From positions 94,501 through 158,500 of the forward strand of contig NC_135211.1 of the NCBI RefSeq assembly GCF_052324685.1: 64,000 nt of DNA, written 5' to 3'. This DNA comes from Brachyhypopomus gauderio (Eukaryota; Chordata; Actinopteri; Gymnotiformes; Hypopomidae). The first letter of the stretch is position 1. Each line of letters starts with the position of its first letter. This document shows, one piece after another, positions 1 through 9,339 of the stretch. A model generated the notes under the pieces. The model was not told where the DNA came from. It made no database searches and saw only the letters and a program-made list of their open reading frames with translations. A program made the translations under genes and the position numbers.

Positions 1-222
1 ACAGATTTGATGGAAGCACTGCAGGAGCTGCTCCAAGACGCATTTTGTCCAGGAAATGTGCTATCATGAATGCATCCATATCACCAACACACATTTACAA
101 ACCAAACCATAGGCAATAAAATACATGAGTAAACTGATTTGTGGACCTTTGTGGCACTTGGTACTGCTGAGATCAGGATCATTACAGAGTTCAGCAATTA
201 TTTTCCCAACTAGGTCATTGAT

Positions 223-241
223 ACATTGGAATCCCCAATGT
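223..241. promoter_or_regulatory. Hairpin with paired inverted CCAAT boxes
   Basis: ACATTGG and CCAATGT are 7-bp arms around AATCC. ATTGG at 225-229 is a CCAAT box on the - strand and 235-239 is one on the + strand. It recurs in the units I compared. NF-Y type factors bind CCAAT, but a role here is inference; a chance hairpin is possible. Confidence 0.3.
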
Positions 242-717
242 TTTCTGGAACAGAATAGGCTATGCCTTTCGGATGAGAATAAAAAAAGACTTCAAGAACC
301 AAAAAAGAAGTTAAGCTGCCTTCAGCTGATGTACTCAGACTAAAGGGAAACACTTTAAATCCCAAGGTGAAATGCACATGCTCAAAATTTTATCAGGACA
401 GAGTACATGTTTTACTTTGATATTAAGAGTGATCAATGGATTGTCTTCCAGTAAATTAATGTTTTCTTCCGCTACAAAACGTTTTTTCAACAACTATAAA
501 GAGGCTATGCAACGAAACTGAGCTGGGATGTCAAGTGCCTTTAATGGTACCTTTTTGACCCCACTTCAAATGCTGCTGTTACCTGACCAGTTCGATTGTT
601 AGTTTGCCAGATTCTCAATCTCTGGGATGTGAGATCATGCACCAGGTTTAGTGAATGTTTAAGGGTGAAGGTCTTTAATTTCTGCACAAATTCCACAAAC
701 ATAGCTCAGGTCCTGCT

Positions 718-733
718 CAACATGTCAACATGT
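718..733 (+). promoter_or_regulatory. CAACATGT direct repeat upstream of tRNA-Lys
   Basis: Two head-to-tail copies of CAACATGT lie 37-52 bases before the Lys gene. I saw no substitution in the repeat in the units I compared. The 5' flank is known to modulate animal tRNA gene output, but I recognise no factor for this motif. Confidence 0.3.
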
Positions 734-769
734 GGCGACAGCAAGTGCCTTTGGGGTCCTACAAAAATC

Positions 770-842
770 GCCCGGCTAGCTCAGTCGGTAGAGCATGAGA
801 CTCTTAATCTCAGGGTCGTGGGTTCGAGCCCCACGTTGGGCG
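770..842 (+). tRNA. trnak-cuu: tRNA-Lys, anticodon CUU (unit 1, canonical)
   Basis: This 73-base gene delivers lysine at AAG codons. The acceptor stem is 770-776 with 835-841 (two G-U pairs), the discriminator is G842, the D-arm is GCTC/GAGC, the anticodon stem is TGAGA/TCTCA, and the T-stem is GTGGG/CCCAC. The loop CTCTTAA places anticodon CTT at 803-805. No CCA is encoded, as expected in a eukaryote. The internal A box is at 777-788 and the B box at 821-831. There is no intron. From memory the sequence equals the main animal Lys-CUU. The 3' flank has no T4; the nearest candidate stop is TTTGTTT at 852-858, 10 bases past the gene. The gene converges on tRNA-Asn 90 bases downstream. This is the reference for all later Lys entries. 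Confidence 0.98.
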
Positions 843-851
843 AGAGGCTGA

Positions 852-858
852 TTTGTTT
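852..858 (+). terminator. Candidate non-canonical Pol III terminator of tRNA-Lys
   Basis: TTTGTTT is the only clustered T-tract on the + strand close to the Lys gene. Polymerase III normally needs four or more T; interrupted T-tracts are known to work weakly. It recurs at +1390 intervals in every unit, at gene start +82 to +88. Termination here is an inference. Confidence 0.4.
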
Positions 859-905
859 GAGTGAAATGTTGAAATTTAGTTAATCTGTTTGCACAAAATA
901 CGTCT

Positions 906-911
906 AAAAAA
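906..911 (-). terminator. Pol III T6 terminator of tRNA-Asn
   Basis: A6 on the + strand is T6 on the transcribed - strand, 20 bases past the Asn 3' end. It is intact at the same offset in every unit. A trailer of about 20-26 bases is predicted. Confidence 0.88.
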
Positions 912-931
912 GAAGAGAAAGGAACATACAT

Positions 932-964
932 CGTCCCTGGGTGGGCTCGAACCACCATCCTTTT

Positions 965-999
<35 letters not shown>

Positions 1000-1005
1000 A
1001 GAGAC
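932..1005 (-). tRNA. trnan-guu: tRNA-Asn, anticodon GUU (unit 1, C29-A41 variant)
   Basis: This 74-base gene reads AAC/AAU codons. From the 5' end at 1005, the acceptor GTCTCTG pairs with CAGGGAC, the D-stem is GCGC/GCGC, and the T-stem is GGTGG/CCACC. The loop CTGTTAA puts anticodon GTT at 969-971 on the minus strand. The A box is at 987-998 and the B box at 943-953. Base 41 is A here (T on + at 964) instead of the G found from unit 12 onward, so the anticodon stem TTCGG faces CCAAA and has a C29-A41 mismatch. The same change makes TTTT on the + strand at 961-964. T6 at 906-911 ends transcription. The gene is probably transcribed, but stability of the product is uncertain. It is the reference for later Asn entries of units 1-11. 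Confidence 0.93.
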
Positions 1006-1182
1006 CAGATGCTGCTGTGCTTACATAGTTCTTCCTCAAAAGAAAAACCCAACAAGCACATTCCTCCTGTTTGCTGGCTTTTGATGAAATGAGCCAATGC
1101 ATAAAGGATGCAAAATCAATGTCACTCACACTTTTCTGCTAGCTTGTCTAAAATTCGCCCTTCCTTCAATTTCTCACTTGTC

Positions 1183-1198
1183 AAGACCTCCAGGTCTT
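1183..1198. repeat. 16-bp dyad, imperfect allele (offset 1183)
   Basis: AAGACCT-CC-AGGTCTT has 7-bp arms around CC. In 12 units (13, 15, 18, 21, 28, 29, 32, 33, 35, 39, 42, 45) the central C at offset 1190 is G, which makes a perfect 16-bp palindrome with a CTGCAG centre, for example at 17863-17878. Confidence 0.85.
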
Positions 1199-1331
1199 CA
1201 AACAAAAGGTCAGTTTGTAGACCCTTTTCCTGTCAAAGTTTTGATCCTTTTGTCCACCAGTCATCGGAATGTGTATGATTTTCACCAGTTTACACAGTGT
1301 AGCTCCCTTGCCTTCAGTTGCAGGGTTATGT

Positions 1332-1347
1332 CCTCTTAGATAAGACG
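1332..1347. repeat. 16-bp dyad, imperfect allele (offset 1332)
   Basis: Here the left arm is CCTCTTA against the right arm TAAGACG, with one mismatch and GA between. In 22 units offset 1333 is G, so the arms become CGTCTTA and TAAGACG with perfect pairing, for example at 16622-16637. Confidence 0.85.
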
Positions 1348-2159
1348 CTTTTGAAATTATTTATGAAAATGCACCCAAAACCTATTCAAAACAGATTTGA
1401 TGGAAGCACTGCAGGAGCTGCTCCAAGACGCATTTTGTCCAGGAAATGTGCTATCATGAATGCATCCATATCACCAACACACATTTACAAACCAAACCAT
1501 AGGCAATAAAATACATGAGTAAACTGATTTGTGGACCTTTGTGGCACTTGGTACTGCTGAGATCAGGATCATTACAGAGTTCAGCAATTATTTTCCCAAC
1601 TAGGTCATTGATACATTGGAATCCCCAATGTTTTCTGGAACAGAATAGGCTATGCCTTTCGGATGAGAATAAAAAAAGACTTCAAGAACCAAAAAAGAAG
1701 TTAAGCTGCCTTCAGCTGATGTACTCAGACTAAAGGGAAACACTTTAAATCCCAAGGTGAAATGCACATGCTCAAAATTTTATAAGGACAGAGTACATGT
1801 TTTACTTTGATATTAAGAGTGATCAATGGATTGTCTTCCAGTAAATTAATGTTTTCTTCCGCTACAAAACGTTTTTTCAACAACTATAAAGAGGCTATGC
1901 AACGAAACTGAGCTGGGATGTCAAGTGCCTTTAATGGTACCTTTTTGACCCCACTTCAAATGCTGCTGTTACCTGACCAGTTCGATTGTTAGTTTGCCAG
2001 ATTCTCATTCTCTGGGATGTGAGATCATGCACCAGGTTTAGTGAATGTTTAAGGGTGAAGGTCTTTAATTTCTGCACAAATTCCACAAACATAGCTCAGG
2101 TCCTGCTCAACATGTCAACATGTGGCGACAGCAAGTGCCTTTGGGGTCCTACAAAAATC

Positions 2160-2232
2160 GCCCGGCTAGCTCAGTCGGTAGAGCATGAGACTCTTAATCT
2201 CAGGGTCGTGGGTTCAAGCCCCACGTTGCGCG
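2160..2232 (+). tRNA. trnak-cuu: tRNA-Lys CUU (unit 2, acceptor-stem variant)
   Basis: Anticodon CTT is at 2193-2195. Base 2216 is A (G57A, a tolerated purine in the T-loop) and 2229 is C (G70C), leaving a C3-C70 mismatch in the acceptor stem. Only unit 8 shares this pair. Charging and 3' processing may be impaired. Confidence 0.9.
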
Positions 2233-2321
2233 AGAGGCTGATTTGTTTGAGTGAAATGTTGAAATTTAGTTAATCTGTTTGCACAAAATACGTCTAAAAA
2301 AGAAGAGAAAGGAACATACAT

Positions 2322-2354
2322 CGTCCCTGGGTGGGCTCGAACCACCATCCTTTT

Positions 2355-2389
<35 letters not shown>

Positions 2390-2395
2390 AGAGAC
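2322..2395 (-). tRNA. trnan-guu: tRNA-Asn GUU (unit 2, C29-A41 variant)
   Basis: Identical to the unit 1 gene. Anticodon complement at 2359-2361; T6 terminator at 2296-2301; T4 on the opposite strand at 2351-2354. Confidence 0.92.
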
Positions 2396-3549
2396 CAGAT
2401 GCTGCTGTGCTTACATAGTTCTTCCTCAAAAGAAAAACCCAACAAGCACATTCCTCCTGTTTGCTGGCTTTTGATGAAATGAGCCAATGCATAAAGGATG
2501 CAACATCAATGTCACTCACACTTTTCTGCTAGCTTGTCTAAAATTCGCCCTTCCTTCAATTTCTCACTTGTCAAGACCTCCAGGTCTTCAAACAAAAGGT
2601 CAGTTTGTAGACCCTTTTCCTGTCAAAGTTTTGATCCTTTTGTCCACCAGTCATCGGAATGTGTATGATTTTCACCAGTTTACACAGTGTAGCTCCCTTG
2701 CCTTCAGTTGCAGGGTTATGTCCTCTTAGATAAGACGCTTTTGAAATTATTTATGAAAATGCACCCAAAACCTATTCAAAACAGATTTGATGGAAGCACT
2801 GCAGGAGCTGCTCCAAGACGCATTTTGTCCAGGAAATGTGCTATCATGAATGCATCCATATCACCAACACACATTTACAAACCAAACCATAGGCAATAAA
2901 ATACACGAGTAAACTGATTTGTGGACCTTTGTGGCACTTGGTACTGCTGAGATCAGGATCATTACAGAGTTCAGCAATTATTTTCCCAACTAGGTCATTG
3001 ATACATTGGAATCCCCAATGTTTTCTGGAACAGAATAGGCTATGCCTTTCGGATGAGAATAAAAAAAGACTTCAAGAACCAAAAAAGAAGTTAAGCTGCC
3101 TTCAGCTGATGTACTCAGACTAAAGGGAAACACTTTAAATCCCAAGGTGAAATGCACATGCTCAAAATTTTATCAGGACAGAGTACATGTTTTACTTTGA
3201 TATTAAGAGCGATCACTAGATTGTCTTCCAGTAAATTAATGTTTTCTTCCGCTACAAAACGTTTTTTCAAAAACTATAAAGAGGCTATGCAACGAAACTG
3301 AGCTGAGATGTCAAGTGCCTTTAATGGTACATTTTTGACCCCACTTCAAATGCTGCTGTTACCTGACCAGTTCGATTGTTAGTTTGCCAGATTCTCAATC
3401 TCTGGGATGTGAGATCATGCACCAGGTTTAGTGAATGTTTAAGGGTGAAGGTCTTTAGTTTCTGCACAAATTCCACAAACATAGCTCAGGTCCTGCTCAA
3501 CATGTCAACATGTGGCGACAGCAAGTGCCTTTGGGGTCCTACAAAAATC

Positions 3550-3622
3550 GCCCGGCTAGCTCAGTCGGTAGAGCATGAGACTCTTAATCTCAGGGTCGTG
3601 GGTTCGAGCCCCATGTTGGGCG
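3550..3622 (+). tRNA. trnak-cuu: tRNA-Lys CUU (unit 3, C65T)
   Basis: Anticodon CTT at 3583-3585. T at 3614 (C65T, a CpG transition) turns the G49-C65 pair into a G-U wobble; the B box is intact. The fold should hold. Shared only with unit 9 as a lone change. Confidence 0.95.
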
Positions 3623-3711
3623 AGAGGCTGATTTGTTTGAGTGAAATGTTGAAATTTAGTTAATCTGTTTGCACAAAATACGTCTAAAAAAGAAGAGAAA
3701 GGAACATACAT

Positions 3712-3744
3712 CGTCCCTGGGTGGGCTCGAACCACCATCCTTTT

Positions 3745-3779
<35 letters not shown>

Positions 3780-3785
3780 AGAGAC
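3712..3785 (-). tRNA. trnan-guu: tRNA-Asn GUU (unit 3, C29-A41 variant)
   Basis: Same allele as unit 1. Anticodon complement at 3749-3751; T6 at 3686-3691; opposite-strand T4 at 3741-3744. Confidence 0.92.
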
Positions 3786-4939
3786 CAGATGCTGCTGTGC
3801 TTACATAGTTCTTCCTCAAAAGAAAAACCCAACAAGCACATTCCTCCTGTTTGCTGGCTTTTGATGAAATGAGCCAATGCATAAAGGATGCAACATCAAT
3901 GTCACTCACACTTTTCTGCTAGCTTGTCTAAAATTCGCCCTTCCTTCAATTTCTCACTTGTCAAGACCTCCAGGTCTTCAAACAAAAGGTCAGTTTGTAG
4001 ACCCTTTTCCTGTCAAAGTTTTGATCCTTTTGTCCACCAGTCATCGGAATGTGTATGATTTTCACCAGTTTACACAGTGTAGCTCCCTTGCCTTCAGTTG
4101 CAGGGTTATGTCCTCTTAGATAAGACGCTTTTGAAATTATTTATGAAAATGCACCCAAAACCTATTCAAAACAGATTTGATGGAAGCACTGCAGGAGCTG
4201 CTCCAAGACGCATTTTGTCCAGGAAATGTGCTATCATGAATGCATCCATATCACCAACACACATTTACAAACCAAACCATAGGCAATAAAATACATGAGT
4301 AAACTGATTTGTGGACCTTTGTGGCACTTGGTACTGCTGAGATCAGGATCATTACAGAGTTCAGCAATTATTTTCCCAACTAGGTCATTGATACATTGGA
4401 ATCCCCAATGTTTTCTGGAACAGAATAGGCTATGCCTTTCGGATGAGAATAAAAAAAGACTTCAAGAACCAAAAAAGAAGTTAAGCTGCCTTCAGCTGAT
4501 GTACTCAGACTAAAGGGAAACACTTTAAATCCCAAGGTGAAATGCACATGCTCAAAATTTTATCAGGACAGAGTACATGTTTTACTTTGATATTAAGAGT
4601 GATCAATGGATTGTCTTCCAGTAAATTAATGTTTTCTTCCGCTACAAAACGTTTTTTCAACAACTATAAAGAGGCTATGCAACGAAACTGAGCTGGGATG
4701 TCAAGTGCCTTTAATGGTACCTTTTTGACCCCACTTCAAATGCTGCTGTTACCTGACCAGTTCGATTGTTAGTTTGCCAGATTCTCATTCTCTGGGATGT
4801 GAGATCATGCACCAGGTTTAGTGAATGTTTAAGGGTGAAGGTCTTTAATTTCTGCACAAATTCCACAAACATAGCTCAGGTCCTGCTCAACATGTCAACA
4901 TGTGGCGACAGCAAGTGCCTTTGGGGTCCTACAAAAATC

Positions 4940-5012
4940 GCCCGGCTAGCTCAGTCGGTAGAGCATGAGACTCTTAATCTCAGGGTCGTGGGTTCGAGCC
5001 CCACGTTGGGCG
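4940..5012 (+). tRNA. trnak-cuu: tRNA-Lys CUU (unit 4, canonical)
   Basis: Base-identical to the unit 1 gene. Anticodon at 4973-4975; TTTGTTT at 5022-5028. Confidence 0.98.
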
Positions 5013-5101
5013 AGAGGCTGATTTGTTTGAGTGAAATGTTGAAATTTAGTTAATCTGTTTGCACAAAATACGTCTAAAAAAGAAGAGAAAGGAACATACA
5101 T

Positions 5102-5134
5102 CGTCCCTGGGTGGGCTCGAACCACCATCCTTTT

Positions 5135-5169
<35 letters not shown>

Positions 5170-5175
5170 AGAGAC
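5102..5175 (-). tRNA. trnan-guu: tRNA-Asn GUU (unit 4, C29-A41 variant)
   Basis: Same allele as unit 1. Anticodon complement at 5139-5141; T6 at 5076-5081; opposite-strand T4 at 5131-5134. Confidence 0.92.
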
Positions 5176-6329
5176 CAGATGCTGCTGTGCTTACATAGTT
5201 CTTCCTCAAAAGAAAAACCCAACAAGCACATTCCTCCTGTTTGCTGGCTTTTGATGAAATGAGCCAATGCATAAAGGATGCAACATCAATGTCACTCACA
5301 CTTTTCTGCTAGCTTGTCTAAAATTCGCCCTTCCTTCAATTTCTCACTTGTCAAGACCTCCAGGTCTTCAAACAAAAGGTCAGTTTGTAGACCCTTTTCC
5401 TGTCAAAGTTTTGATCCTTTTGTCCACCAGTCATCGGAATGTGTATGATTTTCACCAGTTTACACAGTGTAGCTCCCTTGCCTTCAGTTGCAGGGTTATG
5501 TCCTCTTAGATAAGACGCTTTTGAAATTATTTATGAAAATGCACCCAAAACCTATTCAAAACAGATTTGATGGAAGCACTGCAGGAGCTGCTCCAAGACG
5601 CATTTTGTCCAGGAAATGTGCTATCATGAATGCATCCATATCACCAACACACATTTACAAACCAAACCATAGGCAATAAAATACATGAGTAAACTGATTT
5701 GTGGACCTTTGTGGCACTTGGTACTGCTGAGATCAGGATCATTACAGAGTTCAGCAATTATTTTCCCAACTAGGTCATTGATACATTGGAATCCCCAATG
5801 TTTTCTGGAACAGAATAGGCTATGCCTTTCGGATGAGAATAAAAAAAGACTTCAAGAACCAAAAAAGAAGTTAAGCTGCCTTCAGCTGATGTACTCAGAC
5901 TAAAGGGAAACACTTTAAATCCCAAGGTGAAATGCACATGCTCAAAATTTTATCAGGACAGAGTACATGTTTTACTTTGATATTAAGAGTGATCAATGGA
6001 TTGTCTTCCAGTAAATTAATGTTTTCTTCCGCTACAAAACGTTTTTTCAACAACTATAAAGAGGCTATGCAACGAAACTGAGCTGGGATGTCAAGTGCCT
6101 TTAATGGTACCTTTTTGACCCCACTTCAAATGCTGCTGTTACCTGACCAGTTCGATTGTTAGTTTGCCAGATTCTCAATCTCTGGGATGTGAGATCATGC
6201 ACCAGGTTTAGTGAATGTTTAAGGGTGAAGGTCTTTAATTTCTGCACAAATTCCACAAACATAGCTCAGGTCCTGCTCAACATGTCAACATGTGGCGACA
6301 GCAAGTGCCTTTGGGGTCCTACAAAAATC

Positions 6330-6402
6330 GCCCGGCTAGCTCAGTCGGTAGAGCATGAGACTCTTAATCTCAGGGTCGTGGGTTCGAGCCCCACGTTGGG
6401 CG
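6330..6402 (+). tRNA. trnak-cuu: tRNA-Lys CUU (unit 5, canonical)
   Basis: Base-identical to the unit 1 gene. Anticodon at 6363-6365; TTTGTTT at 6412-6418. Confidence 0.98.
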
Positions 6403-6491
6403 AGAGGCTGATTTGTTTGAGTGAAATGTTGAAATTTAGTTAATCTGTTTGCACAAAATACGTCTAAAAAAGAAGAGAAAGGAACATACAT

Positions 6492-6524
6492 CGTCCCTGG
6501 GTGGGCTCGAACCACCATCCTTTT

Positions 6525-6559
<35 letters not shown>

Positions 6560-6565
6560 AGAGAC
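6492..6565 (-). tRNA. trnan-guu: tRNA-Asn GUU (unit 5, C29-A41 variant)
   Basis: Same allele as unit 1. Anticodon complement at 6529-6531; T6 at 6466-6471; opposite-strand T4 at 6521-6524. Confidence 0.92.
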
Positions 6566-7719
6566 CAGATGCTGCTGTGCTTACATAGTTCTTCCTCAAA
6601 AGAAAAACCCAACAAGCACATTCCTCCTGTTTGCTGGCTTTTGATGAAATGAGCCAATGCATAAAGGATGCAACATCAATGTCACTCACACTTTTCTGCT
6701 AGCTTGTCTAAAATTCGCCCTTCCTTCAATTTCTCACTTGTCAAGACCTCCAGGTCTTCAAACAAAAGGTCAGTTTGTAGACCCTTTTCCTGTCAAAGTT
6801 TTGATCCTTTTGTCCACCAGTCATCGGAATGTGTATGATTTTCACCAGTTTACACAGTGTAGCTCCCTTGCCTTCAGTTGCAGGGTTATGTCCTCTTAGA
6901 TAAGACGCTTTTGAAATTATTTGTGAAAATGCACCCAAAACCTATTCAAAACAGATTTGATGGAAGCACTGCAGGAGCTGCTCCAAGACGCATTTTGTCC
7001 AGGAAATGTGCTATCATGAATGCATCCATATCACCAACACACATTTACAAACCAAACCATAGGCAATAAAATACATGAGTAAACTGATTTGTGGACCTTT
7101 GTGGCACTTGGTACTGCTGAGATCAGGATCATTACAGAGTTCAGCAATTATTTTCCCAACTAGGTCATTGATACATTGGAATCCCCAATGTTTTCTGGAA
7201 CAGAATAGGCTATGCCTTTCGGATGAGAATAAAAAAAGACTTCAAGAACCAAAAAAGAAGTTAAGCTGCCTTCAGCTGATGTACTCAGACTAAAGGGAAA
7301 CACTTTAAATCCCAAGGTGAAATGCACATGCTCAAAATTTTATCAGGACAGAGTACATGTTTTACTTTGATATTAAGAGTGATCAATGGATTGTCTTCCA
7401 GTAAATTAATGTTTTCTTCCGCTACAAAACGTTTTTTCAACAACTATAAAGAGGCTATGCAACGAAACTGAGCTGGGATGTCAAGTGCCTTTAATGGTAC
7501 CTTTTTGACCCCACTTCAAATGCTGCTGTTACCTGACCAGTTCGATTGTTAGTTTGCCAGATTCTCATTCTCTGGGATGTGAGATCATGCACCAGGTTTA
7601 GTGAATGTTTAAGGGTGAAGGTCTTTAGTTTCTGCACAAATTCCACAAACATAGCTCAGGTCCTGCTCAACATGTCAACATGTGGCGACAGCAAGTGCCT
7701 TTGGGGTCCTACAAAAATC

Positions 7720-7792
7720 GCCCGGCTAGCTCAGTCGGTAGAGCATGAGACTCTTAATCTCAGGGTCGTGGGTTCGAGCCCCACGTTGGGCG
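7720..7792 (+). tRNA. trnak-cuu: tRNA-Lys CUU (unit 6, canonical)
   Basis: Base-identical to the unit 1 gene. Anticodon at 7753-7755; TTTGTTT at 7802-7808. Confidence 0.98.
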
Positions 7793-7881
7793 AGAGGCTG
7801 ATTTGTTTGAGTGAAATGTTGAAATTTAGTTAATCTGTTTGCACAAAATACGTCTAAAAAAGAAGAGAAAGGAACATACAT

Positions 7882-7914
7882 CGTCCCTGGGTGGGCTCGA
7901 ACCACCATCCTTTT

Positions 7915-7949
<35 letters not shown>

Positions 7950-7955
7950 AGAGAC
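7882..7955 (-). tRNA. trnan-guu: tRNA-Asn GUU (unit 6, C29-A41 variant)
   Basis: Same allele as unit 1. Anticodon complement at 7919-7921; T6 at 7856-7861; opposite-strand T4 at 7911-7914. Confidence 0.92.
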
Positions 7956-9109
7956 CAGATGCTGCTGTGCTTACATAGTTCTTCCTCAAAAGAAAAACCC
8001 AACAAGCACATTCCTCCTGTTTGCTGGCTTTTGATGAAATGAGCCAATGCATAAAGGATGCAACATCAATGTCACTCACACTTTTCTGCTAGCTTGTCTA
8101 AAATTCGCCCTTCCTTCAATTTCTCACTTGTCAAGACCTCCAGGTCTTCAAACAAAAGGTCAGTTTGTAGACCCTTTTCCTGTCAAAGTTTTGATCCTTT
8201 TGTCCACCAGTCATCGGAATGTGTATGATTTTCACCAGTTTACACAGTGTAGCTCCCTTGCCTTCAGTTGCAGGGTTATGTCCTCTTAGATAAGACGCTT
8301 TTGAAATTATTTATGAAAATGCACCCAAAACCTATTCAAAACAGATTTGATGGAAGCACTGCAGGAGCTGCTCCAAGACGCATTTTGTCCAGGAAATGTG
8401 CTATCATGAATGCATCCATATCACCAACACACATTTACAAACCAAACCATAGGCAATAAAATACATGAGTAAACTGATTTGTGGACCTTTGTGGCACTTG
8501 GTACTGCTGAGATCAGGATCATTACAGAGTTCAGCAATTATTTTCCCAACTAGGTCATTGATACATTGGAATCCCCAATGTTTTCTGGAACAGAATAGGC
8601 TATGCCTTTCGGATGAGAATAAAAAAAGACTTCAAGAACCAAAAAAGAAGTTAAGCTGCCTTCAGCTGATGTACTCAGACTAAAGGGAAACACTTTAAAT
8701 CCCAAGGTGAAATGCACATGCTCAAAATTTTATCAGGACAGAGTACATGTTTTACTTTGATATTAAGAGTGATCAATGGATTGTCTTCCAGTAAATTAAT
8801 GTTTTCTTCCGCTACAAAACGTTTTTTCAACAACTATAAAGAGGCTATGCAACGAAACTGAGCTGGGATGTCAAGTGCCTTTAATGGTACCTTTTTGACC
8901 CCACTTCAAATGCTGCTGTTACCTGACCAGTTCGATTGTTAGTTTGCCAGATTCTCAATCTCTGGGATGTGAGATCATGCACCAGGTTTAGTGAATGTTT
9001 AAGGGTGAAGGTCTTTAATTTCTGCACAAATTCCACAAACATAGCTCAGGTCCTGCTCAACATGTCAACATGTGGCGACAGCAAGTGCCTTTGGGGTCCT
9101 ACAAAAATC

Positions 9110-9182
9110 GCCCGGCTAGCTCAGTCGGTAGAGCATGAGACTCTTAATCTCAGGGTCGTGGGTTCGAGCCCCACGTTGGGCG
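9110..9182 (+). tRNA. trnak-cuu: tRNA-Lys CUU (unit 7, canonical)
   Basis: Base-identical to the unit 1 gene, its counterpart in the six-unit block. Anticodon at 9143-9145; TTTGTTT at 9192-9198. Confidence 0.98.
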
Positions 9183-9271
9183 AGAGGCTGATTTGTTTGA
9201 GTGAAATGTTGAAATTTAGTTAATCTGTTTGCACAAAATACGTCTAAAAAAGAAGAGAAAGGAACATACAT

Positions 9272-9304
9272 CGTCCCTGGGTGGGCTCGAACCACCATCC
9301 TTTT

Positions 9305-9339
<35 letters not shown>

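Larger units (their letters stand above)
1006..2159. other. Divergent spacer between Asn (unit 1) and Lys (unit 2), representative of all units
   Basis: This is 1,154 bp between the 5' ends of two divergent tRNA genes. I recognise no conserved gene. What can be seen, in unit offsets: 16-bp dyads at 1183-1198 and 1332-1347; a GGAGC-T-GCTCC hairpin at 24-34; a 7-bp-arm hairpin at 223-241 that contains CCAAT boxes in both orientations; a TATAAAG motif at 495-501; AATAAA at 115-120 and 278-283; T6 at 481-486; and a direct repeat of CAACATGT at 718-733, 37-52 bases upstream of Lys. The composition is AT-rich. Open frames here are short and carry no recognisable domain. The partial spacers at 1-769 and 63556-64000 hold the same material. 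Confidence 0.9.
1..8340. repeat. Six-unit higher-order repeat, first copy (units 1-6)
   Basis: Units 1-6 carry an ordered set of private variants that returns in the same order in units 7-12. Unit 2 has the Lys G57A plus G70C pair, unit 3 has the 430/436/438/491/526/551 haplotype with Lys C65T, and unit 5 has the 1363 G allele. Base 618 alternates A, T, A, T, A, T across the six units, so a dimer is nested in the hexamer. Differences I found from the second copy are at 1114, 1784, 2906 and 7628. Confidence 0.9.

Noticed and set aside
125-343. 72-codon open frame in the spacer, present in many units
   Set aside because: It is lost in many units by T-to-A at offset 183 (a stop) and its start is lost in unit 3 by 2906 C. 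No recognisable domain, no sign of selection.
589-599. B-box-like AGTTCGATTGT in the spacer, possible degenerate third tRNA
   Set aside because: Only about 8 of 11 bases fit the B box. I find no A box at proper distance and no cloverleaf; units 16, 19 and 20 change the key G to C.
596-883. 95-codon open frame recurring in each unit
   Set aside because: It reads through tRNA-Lys; the peptide stretch from IARLAQSVEHE to VVGSSPT is simply translated tRNA. There is no domain, and the residue changes track tRNA alleles.
770-1005. tRNA-derived SINE
   Set aside because: Both tRNAs are full length and canonical in many units. There is no tRNA-unrelated body, A-rich tail or target-site duplication, and the copies are in strict tandem.
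876-1097. 73-codon minus-strand and 67-codon plus-strand open frames over tRNA-Asn
   Set aside because: They are translations of the tRNA-Asn gene and flanks in two directions. Such frames are chance products of a tRNA without stops in that phase.
1079-1100. TTGATGA resembling a box C/D snoRNA C box
   Set aside because: No D box (CTGA) at a suitable distance and no terminal stem.
1097-1509. 80- and 63-codon open frames in the spacer and a 65-codon minus-strand frame
   Set aside because: They overlap each other, lie across the dyads, have no known motif, and appear or vanish with single-base alleles.
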